Assembly: GCA_958436475.1 (NCBI GenBank)
Contig: CAUBKG010000038.1
Span: forward strand, 1-21,255
Direction of reading: 5' to 3'
Origin: an uncultured Clostridia bacterium
GTDB lineage: Bacteria > Bacillota > Clostridia > Oscillospirales > Acutalibacteraceae
Length of the DNA stretch: 21,255 nucleotides
The notes below the pieces were generated by a model that was not told the origin of the DNA, searched no databases, and was given only the letters and a program-made list of their open reading frames with translations. Of the stretch, positions 7,973 through 17,977 are shown piece by piece. The position numbers and the translations under genes are program-made. The stretch's first letter is position 1. Every line of letters begins with the position of its first letter.

Positions 7973-8836
7973 TTATGTTTTGGTAATATCCCTGTGGTTG
8001 ACCGAAACGCGAAGGCCCTTTTCCAGCAGATGCTGGTACAGCATCTCGGTGGAGACGACCGAACGATGCTTGCCCCCCGTGCAGCCGATGGCGATCACCA
8101 GCTGGCTTTTCCCCTCCTTCACGTAGAGAGGGGTGAGAAAGTCGATCAGGTCAAAGAGCTTTTTGAGAAAGTCTTTCATCTCTTTGCTCGAAAGCACGTA
8201 GTCCCGGATCGCCTTATCGAGGCCGGTGAGGTTCCGAAGCTCGTCTATGTAATAGGGGTTCGGGAAGCAGCGGACGTCGAACATCAGGTCGGCTTCGGCC
8301 GGCTGGCCGTATTTGAAGCCGAAGGACATACAGTGGATACCCAGCCGGTCGCTCGTGTGGTCGCCCAAAAACAGCTTGGAAATGCGGTCCTTGAGCTGGG
8401 AATTCGAAAGGAAGGTGGTGTCTATCACATAGTCGGCCCGCTCGCGCACCGGGCGCAGCAGCTCCGATTCTTTATGGATCAGCTCCGAAACAGGCAGGGC
8501 GCTCTGCTCCGCGAGAGGATGCTTGCGCCTCGTTTCGCGGAAGCGGCGCGAAAGCTCCGGCTCGCCCGCATCCAGGAACAGGATTTTATAGGGGATGTTC
8601 TGCTCCTTCAGGTCCTTTAGGCAATCGTAAATATCGTCGAACATGTTGCCGCCGCGCAGGTCGGTCACCACGGCGACGTGGTTTTTCTTCTCCCCGCTTT
8701 CGAGGCAGAGCTCCGCGACCTTCGGAATCAGCTTGGGAGGCATATTATCCACACAGAAAAAGCCGATGTCTTCCAAAGCGTTCACCGCCTGGGATTTCCC
8801 GGCTCCGGACATTCCGGTTACGATGATGAATTCCAC
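7973..8836 (-). CDS. rapZ: RNase adapter / nucleotide-binding protein RapZ (YvcJ)
   Basis: The 287-residue protein starts MEFIIVTGMSGAGKSQAV, with a Walker A motif at residues 8-15. It carries the characteristic C-terminal signature GCTGGKHRSVVSTEMLY followed by VNHRDI. RapZ/YvcJ proteins bind and hydrolyse nucleotides. In E. coli RapZ controls the RNA that tunes GlmS and so amino-sugar supply for the wall; in Bacillus YvcJ is linked to competence. The start is taken as GTG at 8836 because AAAGGAGG lies 9 nt upstream. A TTG three codons earlier would directly abut that ribosome site. The gene sits 51 bp after murB, in keeping with a wall-precursor role. Confidence 0.95.
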   Translation of the reverse strand: MEFIIVTGMSGAGKSQAVNALEDIGFFCVDNMPPKLIPKVAELCLESGEKKNHVAVVTDLRGGNMFDDIYDCLKDLKEQNIPYKILFLDAGEPELSRRFRETRRKHPLAEQSALPVSELIHKESELLRPVRERADYVIDTTFLSNSQLKDRISKLFLGDHTSDRLGIHCMSFGFKYGQPAEADLMFDVRCFPNPYYIDELRNLTGLDKAIRDYVLSSKEMKDFLKKLFDLIDFLTPLYVKEGKSQLVIAIGCTGGKHRSVVSTEMLYQHLLEKGLRVSVNHRDITKT

Positions 8837-8887
8837 TGAGGCCAACCTCCTTTATCATGAAGTGGAAAGGGATCGGGCGCCCCGCGC

Positions 8888-9790
8888 TTACACGCGGCGC
8901 ACCTCGCATTCGAGCGAAACGCCCGTTTCCCTCAACACGGTGGTTTGTATTTTTTCAATGAGGCGGAGCACGTCGCTGCACGTGGCGCCTCCGGTGTTGA
9001 TGATGAAGCCCGCGTGCTTCGGAGATACCTGCGCCCCGCCGACAGACGCGCCTTTTAAGCCGCACTGCTGGATGAGGGCGCCGGCGTAATACCCCTCCGG
9101 GCGTTTGAACACGCTCCCGGCAGACGGGTATTCGAGCGGCTGCTTCGACCGGCGGCGTTCGGCGTAATCGTCCATCTGCGCGCGGATATCCTCCTTACTT
9201 CCGGCGCGCAGGCGCAGGCGCAGGCCGGTAATCACATACCCGCCGCCGCTGTAGCGGCTGCGCCGATAGGAAAGCTGCAGGGCCTCCCCCGCAAATTCAC
9301 CGGGAGCGCCGCTTTCGTCGATATGGGTGCAGGCGGCGAGCACGTCTTTCATTTCGCCGCCGTAGGCGCCCGCGTTCATGAAGGCGGCCCCACCCGCCGA
9401 GCCGGGGATGCCGAAGGCGAATTCGAGGCCGGTGAGCGAATGCGTGAGCGCAAAGCGGCAGACCTTCGAAAGCCGCACGCCCGCCCCGCAGGAAATCTCC
9501 TCCGGCGCAGAAAGGGAAAGGCCGCAGAGCCCGCCGGTGGAAAACACCGCGCCGCGGAAGCCTTCGTCCGAAACGAGGAGGTTGGAGCCGTTCCCGAGTA
9601 TGAGGGCCGGGATGCCCGCCTCGCGGCAATGGGCAAACAGCGCGGCAAAGGAAGCTTCGGAAACCGGGGTGATGAAAACGTCGCACGGGCCGCCGATTTT
9701 AAAGGTGGTGTGCTCGCTCAGAGGTACGTTTTCCTCCGCGCCGGCGCCGAGCTGCCGGGCGAGCGCGGTGAGGCCGCTCCAGTTTCCCAT
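8888..9790 (-). CDS. murB: UDP-N-acetylenolpyruvoylglucosamine reductase MurB
   Basis: MurB reduces UDP-GlcNAc-enolpyruvate to UDP-MurNAc with NADPH and FAD, the second committed step of peptidoglycan precursor synthesis in the cytoplasm. The 300-residue protein shows HTTFKIGGPCDVF and LGNGSNLLVSDEGFRG of the FAD-binding domain, then GSAGGAAFMNAGAYGGEMKD. The substrate domain holds the catalytic serine in SAGSVFKRPEG and the C-terminal catalytic glutamate in LECEVR. Length and the compact C-terminal region fit the type II MurB common in Firmicutes. The ATG is 8 nt after AGGAG. It lies between the ROK kinase and rapZ genes. Confidence 0.97.
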   Translation of the reverse strand: MGNWSGLTALARQLGAGAEENVPLSEHTTFKIGGPCDVFITPVSEASFAALFAHCREAGIPALILGNGSNLLVSDEGFRGAVFSTGGLCGLSLSAPEEISCGAGVRLSKVCRFALTHSLTGLEFAFGIPGSAGGAAFMNAGAYGGEMKDVLAACTHIDESGAPGEFAGEALQLSYRRSRYSGGGYVITGLRLRLRAGSKEDIRAQMDDYAERRRSKQPLEYPSAGSVFKRPEGYYAGALIQQCGLKGASVGGAQVSPKHAGFIINTGGATCSDVLRLIEKIQTTVLRETGVSLECEVRRV

Positions 9791-9836
9791 TCGTTTTGCT
9801 CCTTTTATCGTAAAATACTTTTAGCCGGGCCCCAGG

Positions 9837-10793
9837 TTACGCGCCGAGAAAAGCGGCGCCGATAATGCCCGCATCGTTTCCGAGCCGGGCGCGGCAGATT
9901 TTCGGTTCCTTTTCCTTGCGCCCGCCGAACTGCTCGCGCAGCACGATTTCGCGCAGGGGATCCATGAGATAGCGTTCCTCCTCGTTGCAGATGCCGCCGC
10001 CGATGCAAACGATTTCGGGCTGGAATATGTTCACTGCGTTCGTAACGCCGCAGGCGATATAACGGACATATTGCTCTGCCACGGCCCGGCCCGCCTCGTC
10101 GCCCCGGCGAAGGGCCTCGAACGCGGTCTTGCCGCTGACTGAGTCGATGCCGCCGGTCAGCTCCCACATGATGCTTTCGGGATGCCGCTTCATTTCTTCG
10201 CGCGTCTGGCGGATGAGGGCGGTGGCGGAAGCGTAGGCCTCGAAACAGCCGCGGCGCCCGCAGGTGCAGGGCTCGCCGCCCTCCACGATCACCATGTGGC
10301 CCATTTCCCCCACGGCGTTGTTATAGCCGGAGAGGAGTTTGCCGTCCACAATAATGCCGCTGCCCACGCCCGTTCCGAGCGTTACGGCGAGGAAGCTGCG
10401 GCAGCCCTTTCCCGCGCCGGCGATGAATTCGCCGTAGGCGGCGGCGTCAGCATCGTTGACGCAGCTCACCGGGAAGCCGAGAAGCTCGCGGAGCATGCCC
10501 GCAAGAGGTGTGTTTTTAAACCCTAAGTTGCCGGAAAATTCGATCACGCCGTTTTCGCGGTCCACCATGCCGGGGGAGCCGAAGCCGGCGCTTTTGATGT
10601 CCTGCAGGCGGATGCCCGCGTTCGCTGCGGCGAGGGAAGCCGCGCGCGCCATATCCTGCGCGATCTCCGCCGCCGGGCGGGGGCATTTCGTTTTCAGGGA
10701 GGAGCGGCCGATGATGTTATAGTCTTTGTCCACAATACCGGCCTTGATGTTGGTTCCTCCGAGGTCTATTCCTAAATAATATATGGTAATCAC
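9837..10793 (-). CDS. ROK family sugar kinase (glucokinase-like)
   Basis: The protein (318 residues from the chosen start) is a cytoplasmic ROK kinase, probably phosphorylating glucose or a related hexose/amino sugar with ATP. It has the N-terminal phosphate-binding motif LGIDLGGTNIKAG, the catalytic aspartate in NDADAAAYGE, EMGHM in place of the more usual E(I/L)GH, and the zinc motif CTCGRRGCFE. The C-terminal ATP-site segment is VCIGGGICNE. The start is uncertain. GTG at 10793 lies 31 nt after the hprK stop but has only a weak ribosome site; no ATG lies close by, and the frame runs further upstream into hprK. The position between hprK and murB suits a role in sugar entry. Specificity cannot be read from the sequence. 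Confidence 0.9.
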   Translation of the reverse strand: MITIYYLGIDLGGTNIKAGIVDKDYNIIGRSSLKTKCPRPAAEIAQDMARAASLAAANAGIRLQDIKSAGFGSPGMVDRENGVIEFSGNLGFKNTPLAGMLRELLGFPVSCVNDADAAAYGEFIAGAGKGCRSFLAVTLGTGVGSGIIVDGKLLSGYNNAVGEMGHMVIVEGGEPCTCGRRGCFEAYASATALIRQTREEMKRHPESIMWELTGGIDSVSGKTAFEALRRGDEAGRAVAEQYVRYIACGVTNAVNIFQPEIVCIGGGICNEEERYLMDPLREIVLREQFGGRKEKEPKICRARLGNDAGIIGAAFLGA

Positions 10794-10824
10794 CTGCTTT
10801 ATATACTTTTGTGGGATGCGCTCA

Positions 10825-11793
10825 TCAGTAGCTCGACCAGTCTGCCGTGACCTCCTCGGGCGGGGGGCAGTCCCCATCCATGCCGAGGCGGTGCAGAAGC
10901 TCCTGCGCGCCGTTATATCCCATTTTTTTCTGGCGGTTGTTCATGGCCGCCACCTCGATGATAATGGCGAGATTGCGCCCGGGCTTTACGGGAATGGTAA
11001 CACAGGGGAGGTCCAGCCCTAAAATGTTGGTGGTCTCGTTTTCGAGGCCCATGCGGTCGTAGACCTTGGAATTATCCCACGCTTCGAGCTGGATGACGAT
11101 ATCGATCTTCTCCGAAAGCTTGACCGACCCCATACCGAAGATGCGGCGGGCGTTGATGATGCCGATGCCGCGCAGCTCGATGAAGTGGCGGATGTTTTCC
11201 GGCGCGCTGCCCACCAGCGTTTTGGTGGATACCCGGCGGATTTCCACGGCGTCGTCCGCAATCAGGCGGTGGCCGCGCTTGATGAGCTCAATAGCGGTTT
11301 CGCTCTTGCCCACGCCGCTTTCGCCGAGGAGCAGGAGCCCTTCGCCGTAAACCTCCACGAGAACGCCGTGGCGCGTCACGCGCGGGGCGAGCTCCACATT
11401 CAAAAAGGCGATGAGAGAGGAGAGGAAAACCGAGGTGGCTTCCGCCGTGCGGAGAACGGGGACCTTATATTTTTCCGCCGATTCCATCACATCGGGCCAG
11501 ATCGAAAGGCCCCGGGTGAAGATGACCACCGGAGGCCGGCGGGAAAAGAACGCATCGATGGTTTCGGCCCGCTTTTCCGGGGAAAAGCCTTCCACGAAGC
11601 CGTTTTCGCTTTTGCCGCAGATCTGGATGCGGTCGTTATCGAAGTAATCGAAATAGCCGTTGAGCTGCAAGCCGGGGCGGTTGACCTCCACGCTGGAAAT
11701 GTAAATATCGTTCGGGTCGCGCGAGGTATAGATGGTCTCGAGGGAAAACTCCTTGATGATGCGCGCGAGCGAAACGGAAAAGGGAGTCGGCAT
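10825..11793 (-). CDS. hprK: HPr kinase/phosphorylase HprK
   Basis: HprK phosphorylates Ser46 of HPr (and removes it), the central sensor of carbon catabolite control in low-GC Gram-positives. The 322-residue protein has the N-terminal non-catalytic domain, Walker A GESGVGKSE near residue 154, HRLIADDAVEI just after, and the signature LRGIGIINARRIFG. The K3-loop region EAWDNSKVYDRMGLE and the C-terminal VKPGRNLAIIIEVAAMNNR are also present. ATG at 11793 is preferred, with AGG 8 nt upstream; a GTG three codons earlier is possible. It is the first gene of the long minus-strand cluster and has its own promoter about 50 bp upstream. Confidence 0.97.
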   Translation of the reverse strand: MPTPFSVSLARIIKEFSLETIYTSRDPNDIYISSVEVNRPGLQLNGYFDYFDNDRIQICGKSENGFVEGFSPEKRAETIDAFFSRRPPVVIFTRGLSIWPDVMESAEKYKVPVLRTAEATSVFLSSLIAFLNVELAPRVTRHGVLVEVYGEGLLLLGESGVGKSETAIELIKRGHRLIADDAVEIRRVSTKTLVGSAPENIRHFIELRGIGIINARRIFGMGSVKLSEKIDIVIQLEAWDNSKVYDRMGLENETTNILGLDLPCVTIPVKPGRNLAIIIEVAAMNNRQKKMGYNGAQELLHRLGMDGDCPPPEEVTADWSSY

Positions 11794-11843
11794 TTGCTGC
11801 ACCTGCCTTTGTTTTCAACGTTATTTTGGAATATAGTATAATT

Positions 11844-11872
11844 ATTATATACAATAAATGCGAAACTTCCAA
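11844..11872 (-). promoter_or_regulatory. Sigma-A promoter of the hprK cluster
   Basis: Minus-strand TTGGAA (11872-11867) and TATAAT (11849-11844) are separated by 17 nt. Predicted start is near 11837, giving a leader of about 44 nt before the hprK ATG. No other clear promoter was found before the later genes of the cluster, so it may drive the whole series down to position 1915. Confidence 0.8.
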
Positions 11873-11917
11873 GTGGAAAATAGAGCAAAGCGCAAAAATA
11901 AGGTTTTTCGACACCGG

Positions 11918-11946
11918 TTGTGTTCACACGCGGTTTTTGTTATAAT
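11918..11946 (+). promoter_or_regulatory. Promoter of the divergent glycosyltransferase gene
   Basis: A perfect TATAAT at 11941-11946 has a moderate TTGTGT at 11918-11923, 17 nt upstream. The start near 11953 excludes an upstream in-frame ATG at 11920 and supports the ATG at 12070. The resulting leader of about 117 nt carries a 6-bp hairpin (GGAGGC 12020-12025 with GCCTCC 12031-12036) that hides a second AGGAGG-like sequence. Confidence 0.68.
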
Positions 11947-12069
11947 ACTTTTATTCTGTTGTTATCATATTCCCGTATACTGAGGGGATTTTCCCGCCAT
12001 GCGGGGAACGCAATAAAAAGGAGGCGCACGGCCTCCCGTGAGAAAAGGAGAAAGGAGCTTCCCGCTTTT

Positions 12070-13215
12070 ATGAATGTTATCCTGCTGAACGAATCGTTTC
12101 CGCCGCTGATAGACGGCGTTTCCAACGTTGTGCTCAACTACGCGGACCGCCTCTCGCGCCTCGGGCATTCTTCCGCCGTTGTCACCACGCGGGTGCTGAA
12201 CGCAAAGGACGATTATGCCTTTCCGGTGCTCCGCTACCAGGCGTTTTATCTCGGCAGGAATCTGGAATATCCCGTGGGAAACCCTTACGCGCCCGGCATC
12301 GTGAAACGTATTTTAAAGGAGAAGCCGCAGGTCCTGCACGTCCACAGCCCGTTCATTTCTTCGGTGGTTGCAAGGCGGGTCAGAAAGAAAACAGGCTGCC
12401 CGGTGGTTACCACATATCATACGAAATTCGATATCGAATTCAATACGCGCACGAAATTCGAGCCCTTCCGGAAATTTGCCCGGTGGCTGCTCATCCGCAA
12501 TATGAACGATTCGGACGAGGTCTGGGTCGTGAGCACCGGAGCGGGGGAAAACCTGCGTGGGCTGGGCTACGAGGGCGAGTATGTCGTGATGCCGAACGGA
12601 ACGGATTTCCCCCTCGGCCGCGCACCCGAAAGCGCCGTGGAGGAAATCGGCCGGGAGCACGGCGTCGCGCCGGAAGAGCTCGTCTTCCTGTATGTGGGCC
12701 GGCTGCGCTGGTATAAAAACATCCGGCTGATCCTCGATGCGCTGCGCACGGTAAAAGACCGTGGGGTCAAATTCCGCTTTCTGCTGGTCGGAAAGGGGAA
12801 AGACAGCGGCGAGATCAAATCGTATATCAAAAAGCTGGGGCTGGAGAGCGAAGTGGAGGTGTGCGGCCCCTGCTCCGACCGCGATAAGCTGAAAGCCTAT
12901 TACAGCCGCGCCGACCTCTTCCTGTTTCCCTCCACCTTCGATACCTTCGGCCTGGTGGTCAAGGAGGCGGCGGCCTGCGGGTGCCCGTCTGTTCTCGTGA
13001 AGGATTCCTGCGCGGCAGACGGTGTGGTAGACGGCCGAAACGGCTACCTCACCGAGGAAAACGCTTCGTCGCTCGCCGAAACGATCCTCCGCGCCGCAAA
13101 GGACCGCGGGGCGCTCAAAAGGGTGGGCGAAGCCGCGGCGGAGGAGCTGTATTATTCCTGGGACGAAGCCATACGGGACGCCGTTGCGCGCTATGAAAAC
13201 CTGATAAATAATTAA
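12070..13215 (+). CDS. Family 4 glycosyltransferase (possible glycolipid synthase)
   Basis: The 381-residue GT-B enzyme should transfer a sugar from a nucleotide donor to a lipid or glycan at the cytoplasmic membrane face. The N-terminal domain has LNESFPPLIDGVSNVV (acceptor-side loop) and HVHSPFISSVVARRV with TTYHTKFDIEF. That block resembles Gram-positive diacylglycerol glucosyltransferases and related GT4 enzymes. The C-terminal donor domain has LYVGRLRWYKN, LLVGKGKD and, near residue 290, FPSTFDTFGLVVKEAAACGCPS. That last block matches the E-x7-E region, with the first acidic residue as Asp. No signal peptide or membrane segment is seen. The ATG at 12070 is 12 nt after AAGGAG. Divergent from hprK and closed by its own terminator, it appears monocistronic. 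The glycolipid role is inference. Confidence 0.88.
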   Translation: MNVILLNESFPPLIDGVSNVVLNYADRLSRLGHSSAVVTTRVLNAKDDYAFPVLRYQAFYLGRNLEYPVGNPYAPGIVKRILKEKPQVLHVHSPFISSVVARRVRKKTGCPVVTTYHTKFDIEFNTRTKFEPFRKFARWLLIRNMNDSDEVWVVSTGAGENLRGLGYEGEYVVMPNGTDFPLGRAPESAVEEIGREHGVAPEELVFLYVGRLRWYKNIRLILDALRTVKDRGVKFRFLLVGKGKDSGEIKSYIKKLGLESEVEVCGPCSDRDKLKAYYSRADLFLFPSTFDTFGLVVKEAAACGCPSVLVKDSCAADGVVDGRNGYLTEENASSLAETILRAAKDRGALKRVGEAAAEELYYSWDEAIRDAVARYENLINN

Positions 13216-13246
13216 ATAAAAAAAGGCAACAATAAAACTGCCAACC

Positions 13247-13297
13247 AAAAAATTAGCCGCAGGGCCGGGCTTCCGGGCCGTCTGGCTAATTTTTTTA
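13247..13297 (+). terminator. Strong intrinsic terminator after the glycosyltransferase
   Basis: A 12-bp stem (AAAAAATTAGCC 13247-13258 with GGCTAATTTTTT 13284-13295) encloses a GC-rich loop containing a further GGCCGGGC-like hairpin, and ends in a run of seven T. It lies about 32 bp after the stop codon and isolates this gene from the downstream membrane pair. The symmetric A/T arms mean it could work in both directions. Confidence 0.92.
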
Positions 13298-13381
13298 TTA
13301 CAGGAGCCTCCCGGAAGCGTTCCGGAAGCTTCTGCCGAACAGAAGGGGCTCTCAATTTCCCGGAAAAGGCGGTTTTATACG

Positions 13382-14065
13382 ATGCAGGTAATTATAGTCC
13401 GCACGGTCATATTTTATTTTCTGGTGACCCTCGCGGTCCGGCTCATGGGAAAACGGCAGATCGGAGAGCTGCAGCCTACCGAGCTCGTGGTAACCATCCT
13501 CGTTTCCGAGCTGGCAGCCATCCCGATGCAGGATGTTTCCGTGCCGATTATGACGGGGATTATCACGATTTTCGGGCTGGTGGTGCTGGAAATCCTCGTT
13601 TCGGTGCTCGAGATGAAAAGCAAGTGGGCGAGGCAGCTCCTCTCCGGCAAGCCGGTTCTGGTGGTAAGCGGCGGAGAGATCGATCAAAAGGCGCTGCGCA
13701 AGCTCCGCTTCACCGTAGACGATTTTTTGGAGGAACTGCGCCAGGTGGACGTATTCCGCCTGGATGAGATCGCCTATGCGATCGTGGAAACTAACGGAAA
13801 GATCAGCGTGATCAAAAAGCCGCAGTACCAGCAGGCCACGGCGGGAATGCTCGGGCAGGCACCGGAAGACACAGGGCTGCCCACCGCCGTGATCGTGGAT
13901 GGAAAGCTGAAAAGCGAAACGCTCTCCCGCTTCCGGCTGACGCCGAAAAAGGTGGACTCGATTTTGAAAAAGCAAAAGCTTTCTGTGGAGGATGTGTTTA
14001 TCATGCAGGTGGATAACCAGTCTCAAACCATTATCTGTAAGCAGGGAGAGGAGCCGGAGCGATGA
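13382..14065 (+). CDS. DUF421 (YetF-type) membrane protein
   Basis: The 227-residue protein belongs to the DUF421/YetF family. Three hydrophobic segments lie near residues 4-22, 33-49 and 55-78, with the family signature LMGKRQIGELQPTELVVTILVSELAAIP between the first two. A soluble C-terminal part has KPVLVVSGGEIDQKALRKLRFTVDDFLEELR, then VDVFRLDEIAYAIVETNGKISVIKK, matching the YetF domain. Function is not established; Bacillus members are found in spores or membranes. The ATG is 9 nt after AAGGCGG. Its stop overlaps the next gene's start as ATGA, so the two are almost certainly co-translated. The terminator at 13247-13297 lies before it and no convincing promoter was seen in the 85-bp gap. 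Confidence 0.92.
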   Translation: MQVIIVRTVIFYFLVTLAVRLMGKRQIGELQPTELVVTILVSELAAIPMQDVSVPIMTGIITIFGLVVLEILVSVLEMKSKWARQLLSGKPVLVVSGGEIDQKALRKLRFTVDDFLEELRQVDVFRLDEIAYAIVETNGKISVIKKPQYQQATAGMLGQAPEDTGLPTAVIVDGKLKSETLSRFRLTPKKVDSILKKQKLSVEDVFIMQVDNQSQTIICKQGEEPER

Positions 14066-14442
14066 AGAGACTGTGGATAGCCGTGGCCATTATCCTGCTG
14101 CTCGTTTTCGGATGCGTTGGGGCGGAGCTTTCCGTGGAACACGGGGTGGATGGAATCATGAGCGAGCTGGAGCTGGCCCATGCCTATGCGGGCGAAAACC
14201 GGATCCCGGAGGCGGAAGAGCAGGCAAAAAGGGCGGAGGAACGCTGGGTGGAGATGGAACAGAGGCTTTCGATGTTCCTGCAGCATTCGCAGCTTGATCA
14301 GATCGGCACGCACATCGCGAGGCTGTCCCCGGCGCTGAAGCACGGGGATAAGGCGGGCTTTTTCGCCGATTATGAGGTCTGCCGTGTGGAACTGCTCCAC
14401 ATCCGGGACGCAAACTCGATGAACTGGAAGAGCCTGCTGTAA
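14062..14442 (+). CDS. DUF4363 small membrane-anchored protein
   Basis: The 126-residue product starts MKRLWIAVAIILLLVFGCVGAEL, one N-terminal membrane segment (about residues 5-22), followed by an extracytoplasmic helical domain rich in Glu, Lys and Arg. That domain includes EEQAKRAEERWVEMEQRL and ARLSPALKHGDKAGFFADYE. This fits DUF4363, a small family that is commonly paired with DUF421 proteins in Clostridia (from memory). A lipobox is not convincing (VFGC has Phe at -2). Four-base overlap with the upstream gene implies stoichiometric synthesis, so the two probably form one membrane complex. The function is unknown. Confidence 0.85.
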   Translation: MKRLWIAVAIILLLVFGCVGAELSVEHGVDGIMSELELAHAYAGENRIPEAEEQAKRAEERWVEMEQRLSMFLQHSQLDQIGTHIARLSPALKHGDKAGFFADYEVCRVELLHIRDANSMNWKSLL

Positions 14443-14521
14443 GGCAGGGAAACGCGGCGCCGGGGATCTTCCCCCAGCCGTAAAACAACCGCGCCGGCTC
14501 TGCCGTTTGCGGCAGATAACC

Positions 14522-14550
14522 GCCCGCATGTGTTTTGAACGCATGCGGGC
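14522..14550 (+). terminator. Hairpin after the DUF421-DUF4363 pair
   Basis: A 9-bp perfect stem (GCCCGCATG 14522-14530 with CATGCGGGC 14542-14550) has an 11-nt loop. Only a weak pyrimidine stretch (CTTCTGCAGTTCT) follows instead of a T-run, so termination is likely partial. It lies 80 bp after the DUF4363 stop. Confidence 0.5.
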
Positions 14551-14578
14551 CTTCTGCAGTTCTAATCGTTATGCCCCT

Positions 14579-14593
14579 ATTCATAAAATGAAT
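14579..14593. promoter_or_regulatory. Palindrome upstream of the ferritin-like gene
   Basis: ATTCAT-AAA-ATGAAT is a perfect 6-bp inverted repeat, 29 bp before the ATG of the ferritin-like gene. Size and position fit an operator for a dimeric regulator. It is not a match to the classic Fur or PerR box, and a clear sigma-A promoter was not identified here. Confidence 0.35.
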
Positions 14594-14621
14594 CAGTCAC
14601 TTTATATTTGGAGGGCCTGCA

Positions 14622-15158
14622 ATGAAGAGTAGCCGCTACAGCATCCATTCGGATCCGGAAACCATACCGGTGGTGCATTCCAATTGGTATCCCCCTGTTG
14701 CTGTGACAGAGAAGAACCTGGACTACGCCCGCATCCTGATACCGGACTTTGCTTCCGTCGCCAGTGAAATGACCACCGTGCACCAGTATCTTTTTCAGTC
14801 CTGGACGATGGGAGATGAACACAAAACGATACGCCGCGTCATCCAGCGCATGGTAAAAGTAGAGCAGCACCACTTCGCCATCCTCGGCCAGCTGATTGCC
14901 CTCCTGGGCTGCCTTCCCGAATGCCGTACTCAAATCCAGTCTTCCTATTGGTGCGGGGATATGGTCAATTATACGTGCGACCCGCTCCAGGTGCTGGCCG
15001 AGAACGCGAAATCCGAGGAGGTTACCGCACGAACATACGCCGCGCAGTCGGAGGAGATCAAAGACCCTCATATTTCCCGGATGCTCGCAAGGCTTTCCCA
15101 GGATGAAAAGCTGCATCATAAAATTTTCAGCGATTTTCTGTCTCAAATCGAGCCGTAG
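14622..15158 (+). CDS. Ferritin-like di-iron domain protein
   Basis: The 178-residue protein is a four-helix ferritin-like protein with a likely di-iron (or di-manganese) centre. The metal ligands are visible: E49 on the first helix (ASEMTTVHQYLF), E81 and H84 as ExxH (VEQHHF), E131/E132 on the third helix, and E161 with H164 as a second ExxH (DEKLHH). Four cysteines (C96, C100, C110, C118) lie in the central connection, which is unusual and may be redox active or bind metal. There is no C-terminal rubredoxin domain, so it is not a classical rubrerythrin. Roles in peroxide reduction or iron handling are typical of the superfamily; which one applies is unknown. The ATG is 7 nt after GGAGG. Confidence 0.82.
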   Translation: MKSSRYSIHSDPETIPVVHSNWYPPVAVTEKNLDYARILIPDFASVASEMTTVHQYLFQSWTMGDEHKTIRRVIQRMVKVEQHHFAILGQLIALLGCLPECRTQIQSSYWCGDMVNYTCDPLQVLAENAKSEEVTARTYAAQSEEIKDPHISRMLARLSQDEKLHHKIFSDFLSQIEP

Positions 15159-15196
15159 GGTTCGGGTTCCCCTGCCCGGAAGGGAAAATCCAATCC

Positions 15197-15241
15197 AAAA
15201 ACGCCGCCGGAAGACTGCGTCAGTCGCCCGGCGGCGTTTTT
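15197..15241. terminator. Bidirectional terminator between ferritin-like gene and copA
   Basis: A 14-bp perfect stem (AAAAACGCCGCCGG 15197-15210 with CCGGCGGCGTTTTT 15228-15241), with a small inner GACT/AGTC pairing, has T-runs on both strands. It lies 38 bp after the ferritin-like stop and 7 bp beyond the copA stop, so it should end both convergent transcripts. Confidence 0.93.
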
Positions 15242-15247
15242 TAAAGG

Positions 15248-17764
<2,517 letters not shown>

Positions 17765-17814
17765 AAACACAACCCCCAATCGTTCTGTTCCGATGCCGCT
17801 GTGTTAACGATCAT

Positions 17815-17843
17815 ATTATATACATTTTTAGTCCACTTTTCAA
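17815..17843 (-). promoter_or_regulatory. Sigma-A promoter of copA
   Basis: Minus-strand TTGAAA (17843-17838) and TATAAT (17820-17815) are 17 nt apart. The start would be near 17808, giving a leader of about 45 nt. An inverted repeat (AACGAT 17806-17811, ATCGTT 17779-17784) spans the start and leader. No classic CsoR or CopY operator was recognised. Confidence 0.82.
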
Positions 17844-17896
17844 CAGCCGGCTGGGATTTCCCGGGAAAGCCGCCGCGGGAAAAAAGAAAAAATGCC

Positions 17897-17920
17897 TTCC
17901 GGAGAGCAGGGCCTCCGGAA
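17897..17920 (-). terminator. Terminator after the second glycosyltransferase
   Basis: An 8-bp perfect stem (TTCCGGAG 17897-17904 with CTCCGGAA 17913-17920, 8-nt loop) is followed on the minus strand by GGCATTTTTTC, a usable T-run. It separates the glycosyltransferase unit from the copA promoter. Confidence 0.8.
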
Positions 17921-17937
17921 AACATATTTTTTGCCCC

Positions 17938-17971
17938 GGCGATACCATCGGAATATCCGGATGGTACCGCC
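17938..17971. repeat. Second hairpin just after the glycosyltransferase stop
   Basis: TACCATC (17943-17949) pairs with GATGGTA (17960-17966), extended by G-C and GGC/GCC pairs with a one-base mismatch or bulge. There is no T-run next to it. It lies 7 bp from the stop codon and before the true terminator, so it may protect the mRNA end. It contains GATACCAT, also found in the gene's leader region. Confidence 0.45.
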
Positions 17972-17977
17972 TAAGGC

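Noticed and set aside
11911..11935. TGTG-TT-CACA small palindrome over the glycosyltransferase -35 region
   Set aside because: Four-base arms are too short to separate from chance.
12313..13248. 311-codon minus-strand frame opposite the first glycosyltransferase
   Set aside because: It overlaps a well-supported GT4 gene and starts close to the terminator; no recognisable product.
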